The notes under the pieces: generated by a model
Seen by the model: the letters and a program-made list of their open reading frames with translations, nothing else
What the model was told of the DNA's origin: nothing
Database searches by the model: none
DNA from: JADGNZ01 sp963715895
Lineage (GTDB): Bacteria; Acidobacteriota; Thermoanaerobaculia; Gp7-AA8
Direction: 5' to 3'
Length of the DNA stretch: 64,000 bases
NCBI GenBank assembly: GCA_963715895.1
Contig: OY970284.1
Location: 4,836,001 to 4,900,000 of the forward strand
Shown here: positions 60,292 through 64,000 of the stretch, in pieces
How positions within the stretch are numbered: the stretch's first letter is position 1
How the letters are laid out: each line of letters begins with the position of its first letter
Program-made: the position numbers and the translations under genes

Positions 60292-61997
60292 TACGGGGTC
60301 TCGGGGTCGCGGGGTTGCGCGGTCTCGGGGTGGCGATGTGTTGGACCTGGTCCGCATTTCTCACAGGCCTGCTTGAACCCCTCGCCACTCCGTTTCGTCG
60401 AGAGCCCTTCTCCCCCTGCGGGTTTTTGCGGGGGGAGAAGGTGCCGTAGGCGGATGAGGGGGGCCTTTACGCGACTGTTAGGTTCGTTGCCTTTCTGCTC
60501 ATGGGCAACTGACGGACGCGTGAAACGCCCCCTCATCCGCCTGTCGGCACCTTCTCCCCCGCAAAAACCCGCGGGGGAGAAGGCCCTCGGCGTTAGAGCA
60601 GTGTTCGCGATTCCAATCTGCTCATGCAACGGACTCGACGTTAGAGCAGTGTCGGCGACCCCAACCTGTATGTGTGCAAAGTCTCCACCGCGAGACCGCG
60701 CAACCGCGAGACCGCGAGACCTCGTCAACATCCACCGCCGCTTCTCCAGCAACTCATCCGCGCGCGTGTCGAGCTGCGTGAGCGCGACGGAAGGTGTCAC
60801 CGTGCCTCGGGCGGCGGCTTCGCCGCGGTCGTAGATGGCGGTGGCGATCTGCTCCCACTCGGGCACTTTCGGCAGCGGGGCGACGCGCTCGAACTGGACG
60901 CGGAAGGCCAGAAAGCGGGTGTCGTTCGCCAGGACGGGAGAGAGCCAGGCGCTGCGGCGGGCGGGGAGATCGCCGGTGAGCTCGTAGAAGCGCACCTGCT
61001 GGGCCGGCTCGGAGAGGAATTCGATCAGCTTGCGGGCGGCCGCTTTGTGCTTCGAGGCGCGGAAGACCACCAGGCTGCTGCCGCCGGCCATGGAGATCCC
61101 GGTTGGTTCGCCGGCATCGTGCGCCGGCAGCGGCGCGGTGGCCCACTTGTCCTGCATCTCCGGCGGGAGGCGGCGGCGGAACTCGCCGACGTTCCACGGT
61201 CCGGTGATGTACATGGCGAAATCGCCCTGCCCGAATTGCTGATAGAGGTTGGCGATCTGGCTGTTGCTCACCTTCGGAGCGAAGCCGTCGCGAAAGAAGC
61301 TGACGTAGAAGTTGAAGGCGTCGGCGAACTGCGGTTGGGAGAATGCCCCGCGCGTCCCATCCGCGTTCAGCAGCGTCGAATGCGCCGAGAGCGCCAGCAC
61401 GGTCAGCGGGTCCCATTCATTGGTCGGGATGAGGATGGCCCACTTGGCCCTCCCCTGCTGATGAATGCGCGTCATGGCCTCGCGCCACTCCGCCCAGGTG
61501 CGCGGGCCATTGGGAAAGCCGACCGCGGCCAGGATGTCGCTGCGGTAGAAGAGCACACGCGTGTCGACGTACCAGGGGATTCCGTAGAGCCTGCCGCCGA
61601 CGACGTTTGTGGCCCAGATGCCGGGGAAGTAGTCGTCCGGGGTCGTGAGCGTCCCGAGGTCGTCGAGGGCACCGATGGCCACGAACTCGGGCATCCAGGT
61701 GTTCCCGATCATCGCCAGGTCGGGCGTGGCCTCGCCGACGTAGGCGGTGAGCAGCTTCTCATGCGCGGCGATCCACGGAATCTGCTGGATGACGACATGA
61801 ATCCCCGGATTGCGCCGCTCGAATTCGGGGATGAGTTTGGCCACGAGCTCCCCTTCGGAACCGAGGGCCCAGAATTCGAGGTGTTCTCTCAGGTCGCGCG
61901 GTTGTGCCGAGCACTGCAAAATCAGAAGGCAGAAGGCAGAAAGCAGAAGGGGGGTCGAAAACCCTTCTGTCTTCTGCCTTCTGCCTTCTGCCTTCAT
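60291..61997 (-). CDS. Sugar-binding protein with repeat-derived ends
   Basis: 568 residues. Residues about 37-425 are a complete family-1 extracellular solute-binding protein (FWALGSEGELVAKLIPEFE, TPDLAMIGNTWMPEF, YGIPWYVDTRVLFYRSDIL, AIYDRGEAAARGTV). The N-terminus MKAEGRRQKTEG then FSTPLLLSAFCLLILQCSA is encoded by a GCAGAAGG mirror repeat yet forms a plausible export signal. After LEKRRWMLT (residue 425) about 143 residues are translated from a GGTCTCGC palindrome and a family-C MITE, ending at the permease start. ATGA overlaps the glucanase stop. Confidence 0.85.
   Translation of the reverse strand: MKAEGRRQKTEGFSTPLLLSAFCLLILQCSAQPRDLREHLEFWALGSEGELVAKLIPEFERRNPGIHVVIQQIPWIAAHEKLLTAYVGEATPDLAMIGNTWMPEFVAIGALDDLGTLTTPDDYFPGIWATNVVGGRLYGIPWYVDTRVLFYRSDILAAVGFPNGPRTWAEWREAMTRIHQQGRAKWAILIPTNEWDPLTVLALSAHSTLLNADGTRGAFSQPQFADAFNFYVSFFRDGFAPKVSNSQIANLYQQFGQGDFAMYITGPWNVGEFRRRLPPEMQDKWATAPLPAHDAGEPTGISMAGGSSLVVFRASKHKAAARKLIEFLSEPAQQVRFYELTGDLPARRSAWLSPVLANDTRFLAFRVQFERVAPLPKVPEWEQIATAIYDRGEAAARGTVTPSVALTQLDTRADELLEKRRWMLTRSRGLAVARSRGGDFAHIQVGVADTALTSSPLHEQIGIANTALTPRAFSPAGFCGGEGADRRMRGRFTRPSVAHEQKGNEPNSRVKAPLIRLRHLLPPQKPAGGEGLSTKRSGEGFKQACEKCGPGPTHRHPETAQPRDPETP
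60296..60724. mobile_element. Family-C MITE nested in a GGTCTCGC palindrome, inside an ORF
   Basis: Outer arms GGTCTCGGGGTCGCGGGGTT (left) and CCGCGAGACCGCGCAACCGC, AGACCGCGAG (right). Inner element starts CCGCATTTCTCACAGG (60352), has the CCTTCTCCCCCTGCGGG hairpin, GCGGATGAGGGGG, its inverted counterpart near 60530-60590, and a degenerate right end near 60680. It forms the 3' part of the binding-protein reading frame. Confidence 0.8.
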
Positions 61998-61999
61998 TT
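61920..61999. repeat. GCAGAAGG mirror repeat at the binding-protein start
   Basis: AGAAGGCAGAAGGCAGAAAG on the left pairs with CTTCTGCCTTCTGCCTTCTG on the right around GGGGGGTCGAAAACCC. It covers the start codon and signal-peptide codons of the binding protein and the last codon of the glucanase gene. Confidence 0.85.
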
Positions 62000-63412
62000 C
62001 AACCATCCGCCGCTGAAACCGGCGCGTTTGAGTCCCGCGATGACGTGCGCGTTCTTCCGCATCGTCTTCCACACCAACTCGCTGCGGTAGTTCTCGATCA
62101 TGGCCACGATCGGCCCTTCGTCGATGCCGAGGTAGTCGACGTCGAACCACCCTTGCGCGGGATCGACGCGGCCGTGCTTGAGCTGCTCGGCGGTGCGCAA
62201 GGTCGGATTGAAAGCGTCGAGAAATCCGTACTGGGCGTAAAGGTTCGAACCGTAGCGCGTCGACATCTCGCGGATGGCGGGGATGGAGAGCTCGGGAGTG
62301 AAGACGATCGACGACGCCGCGGCGGTCGGGGCGATGGTGCCGTCGTCGCGGATGTCGTTCAGCGCCACGCCGCGGGCCGTGTAGGAGTGGAAGGCGCGCG
62401 CACGGCCGTCGATCGTCACCGTGGCGTCCATCGGTCCATCGCACGCGGAGAGACCCCAGATGCGGTCGCCGTAGTCCCGCCAGCCTCCCGGGTTCTCCAC
62501 CGCGTAGGCATGCTGCGCGAGCGTGGCCCGCCGCGAGTTCTCGAACCAGTCGATCCCCTGCGCGGCGATGACCGGCTCGGTGATCCCACGAAAATCGATC
62601 CAGGTCTCCGAGTACTGATGTCCGAACAGCGGCGCGAACTGGACGAACTGCTGGCCATACAGCGTTCCGACCGTATCCGTGGAGTGATAGGTGGTCCAGG
62701 CCGACGGCTCGACAGGATGGGTCGGCGAGCCGAGGGCCAGGATGACCAGGATCATGGCCTCGTTGTAACCGCGCCAGTCGTAGGTGTGAAAGCCGCTCTC
62801 GGGCGTCCATCCCATGCTGACCGCGTGCGGCCGCACTTCTTCCCACGTCCATTCGACGCGTTCATACAGCGTTTCCGCATCGCGCCGGATATCGGACTCC
62901 GCGGGATTATCGCGATCGAAGTACGACTGCGCGAAGAGCGCGCCGGCGACGAGGAGCGTTGTGTCGATGGTCGAGAGCTCGATGTGGCCTCCATCACCGG
63001 GCTCGAACCGCACCCCACTCTTCATATCCAGGAAGTGATAGTAGAACCCGTGATAGCCGGAAACGCCGCTCGGCTCGGGACCCTGTTTCATCGCCAGCAG
63101 CGATTGCAGCGTGGCCCGCGTGCGCTCCGCCGCCGCCTCGCGTGTCACATACCCGCGCTCCGCCCCGATGCCATATGCGGTGAGCCCGAATCCGACCGCG
63201 GCGATACTCGAAAATGACGGCGTGGGCCATCGGTCGGGAATCAACTGTGTATTGGAGTCGGCAAGGTCCCAGAAGAAGTGAAAGCTGCGGCGCTCGACGT
63301 CGTCGAGCATTGCCGTGTCGGCCGGCGTAGGGACCACGGCGCGATGCCGCACGGGCGCGTTCGCGCAGGAGGCGAGGAGAAAGCCGAGCGCTAGAGCCGT
63401 AAGTTTTCGCAT
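61994..63412 (-). CDS. Glucoamylase-family lipoprotein (GH144-like)
   Basis: 472 residues, first gene of the uptake operon. The lipoprotein signal ends LLASC (Cys about residue 16). The mature part matches the glycoamylase PF10091 / GH144 pattern: RRSFHFFWDLADSNTQLIPD, FSSIAAVGFGLTAYGIG, SGYHGFYYHFLD, WFENSRRATLAQHAYAVENP and IWGLSACDGP. GH144 enzymes cut beta-1,2-glucan; the exact linkage here is inferred. It would sit at the cell envelope and feed the ABC importer encoded downstream, with which it overlaps by 4 bp. Confidence 0.88.
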   Translation of the reverse strand: MRKLTALALGFLLASCANAPVRHRAVVPTPADTAMLDDVERRSFHFFWDLADSNTQLIPDRWPTPSFSSIAAVGFGLTAYGIGAERGYVTREAAAERTRATLQSLLAMKQGPEPSGVSGYHGFYYHFLDMKSGVRFEPGDGGHIELSTIDTTLLVAGALFAQSYFDRDNPAESDIRRDAETLYERVEWTWEEVRPHAVSMGWTPESGFHTYDWRGYNEAMILVILALGSPTHPVEPSAWTTYHSTDTVGTLYGQQFVQFAPLFGHQYSETWIDFRGITEPVIAAQGIDWFENSRRATLAQHAYAVENPGGWRDYGDRIWGLSACDGPMDATVTIDGRARAFHSYTARGVALNDIRDDGTIAPTAAASSIVFTPELSIPAIREMSTRYGSNLYAQYGFLDAFNPTLRTAEQLKHGRVDPAQGWFDVDYLGIDEGPIVAMIENYRSELVWKTMRKNAHVIAGLKRAGFSGGWLK

Positions 63413-63449
63413 CGCCGTGTGGATGAGTGGATTCGATCGTTCCCCTAAC

Positions 63450-63730
63450 GCGCGGTTCTCACGGTATTGCTTGAACAGTCCCTGAACTTTCCTGCCATAC
63501 CGTTTCGTCGAGGGCCTTCTCCCCCCGCGGTTTTTTGCGGGGGGAGAAGGTGCCGACAGGCGGATGAGGGGGGCGTATACGCGAAATGCGCGATCTACCG
63601 ACGCTGGTACGAAACCCGCGTTACGTCCGCGTGAAGCGCCCCCTCATCCGCCTTCGGCACCTTCTCCCCCGCAAGAAACCGCGGGGGAGAGGGCCCTCGA
63701 CGAAACAGTGTGCCAGCGAATCCACTGATG
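63450..63730. mobile_element. MITE-like element, family C, degenerate copy
   Basis: GCGCGGTTCTCACGG at the left, then CCTTCTCCCCCCGCGG / CCGCGGGGGAGAGGG hairpins with GTGCCGACAGGCGGATGAGG facing CCCTCATCCGCCTTCGGCAC. The right end (CAGTGTGCCAGCGAATCCAC) is diverged. A run of CCACTGAT/GATCTACC-type short repeats follows to 63776. No gene inside. Confidence 0.8.
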
Positions 63731-63778
63731 CACTGATCTACCAATCCACTAGTCCACTGATCAACCGATCAACTACTC

Positions 63779-63809
63779 GGAGCGCCGGCGATACCACCGC
63801 CGGCGCTCC
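63779..63809. repeat. Perfect 12-bp-stem hairpin
   Basis: GGAGCGCCGGCG and CGCCGGCGCTCC flank a 7-nt loop, 13 bp after the TonB-receptor stop on the minus strand. No strong T-tract follows; probably a terminator for the receptor gene. Confidence 0.7.
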
Positions 63810-63821
63810 TTTCACACTCAC

Positions 63822-64000
63822 TTAGAAGTTGACTTTGAAACCAATTTCCTCCCTGCGTCCGAGACGGATGACGCAGTTCGGCTGGCCGAAAGTGGCCAGC
63901 TGGTCAGCGTTCGGCGGGGGTCCGATGAAGTTGTTGAGGCAGCCGTAGCTCGTCCAGTTGAAGGCGTTGTAGACACCGCCGATGACACCGACCGAGGTGC
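63822..64000 (-). CDS. TonB-dependent receptor, C-terminal fragment
   Basis: The last 58 codons of a gene that continues past the right edge. The sequence includes GGVYNAFNWTSYGCLNNF, a Pro/Asn loop, then GRREEIGFKVNF and stop; the final beta-strand with terminal Phe and the NVFNWT-like motif are typical of large TonB-dependent (carboxypeptidase-regulatory-like) receptors of Acidobacteriota. It reads towards the glucanase operon and may import a related glycan, but that is only position. Confidence 0.75.
   Translation of the reverse strand, partial: TSVGVIGGVYNAFNWTSYGCLNNFIGPPPNADQLATFGQPNCVIRLGRREEIGFKVNF

Noticed and set aside
62007..62852. Long upstream extension of the sugar-binding protein frame
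   Set aside because: It overlaps the glucanase gene out of frame and has shadow-type Arg/Ala/His-rich composition.
63719..63776. Third mirror-arm repeat (CCACTGAT words)
   Set aside because: The opposite complementary arm was not found nearby, so only a short direct-repeat run is reported within the family-C entry.

Overview
The window is GC-rich bacterial chromosome, mostly made of short operons and single genes on both strands. The lineage is best guessed as Acidobacteriota or a close relative. This is an inference from a TonB-dependent-receptor C-terminus ending in Phe at the right edge, a giant secreted protein built from DUF11, BACON and paired C-terminal modules, a GH144-like/PF10091 glucanase operon, and several housekeeping genes that lack a Shine-Dalgarno sequence. 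No rRNA, complete tRNA or CRISPR locus was found.

Layout. 0-19 kb: a membrane GAF-GGDEF diguanylate cyclase, gatB, a FadL-type porin followed by an SGNH hydrolase, comM, a PHA-system protein, a Tat-signal aminotransferase, def, an MFS pump, a HAD phosphatase, a CPBP protease, a lone receiver protein and a run of zinc-ribbon membrane proteins that includes a pseudopilin-like protein. 19.4-22.4 kb: a lower-GC island with an integrase C-terminal remnant and three same-direction genes. Each gene is followed by an attC-like site, which suggests a relict or cassette-bearing integron. 22.6-26.8 kb: mobile-element debris, a frameshifted beta-propeller-like gene, a 12-copy 22-bp repeat array, a two-domain glycosyltransferase and a four-shell nested palindrome. 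26.8-32.8 kb: a three-gene type IV pilus minor-pilin operon behind a leader with three terminator-like hairpins. 33-48 kb: a DUF1499 protein, an IS110 element inserted into a MITE-like palindrome, a receiver-SpoIIE phosphatase, a chemoreceptor, a fused E1 dehydrogenase, a phosphohexomutase and membrane-protein pair, a DinB-like protein and an orphan MalK/UgpC-type ATPase. 48-52 kb: hypothetical genes, including a heptapeptide-repeat protein. 52-64 kb: the 2149-residue surface protein, then a glucanase / binding protein / two-permease operon, and the 3' end of a TonB receptor.

The strongest unexplained signal is structural. Many intergenic regions are mirror-image: short tandem 7-8-bp words on the left reappear as reverse complements on the right, often with a second or third palindromic element nested at the centre. 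These elements have also entered coding sequence: they lengthen a phosphohexomutase by 29 residues, give a sugar-binding protein a tail of about 143 residues, and probably supplied part of its signal peptide. A second pattern is a -10-like TAnnnT box exactly 6 nt before the start codon of at least eight genes, which predicts leaderless mRNAs.

How genes work together: the GH144-like glucanase, binding protein and two permeases overlap by 1-4 bp and probably take up a glucan oligosaccharide, powered by the ATPase encoded about 11 kb away. The three pilin-like genes form one transcription unit. The phosphohexomutase and the polytopic membrane protein overlap by 17 bp.
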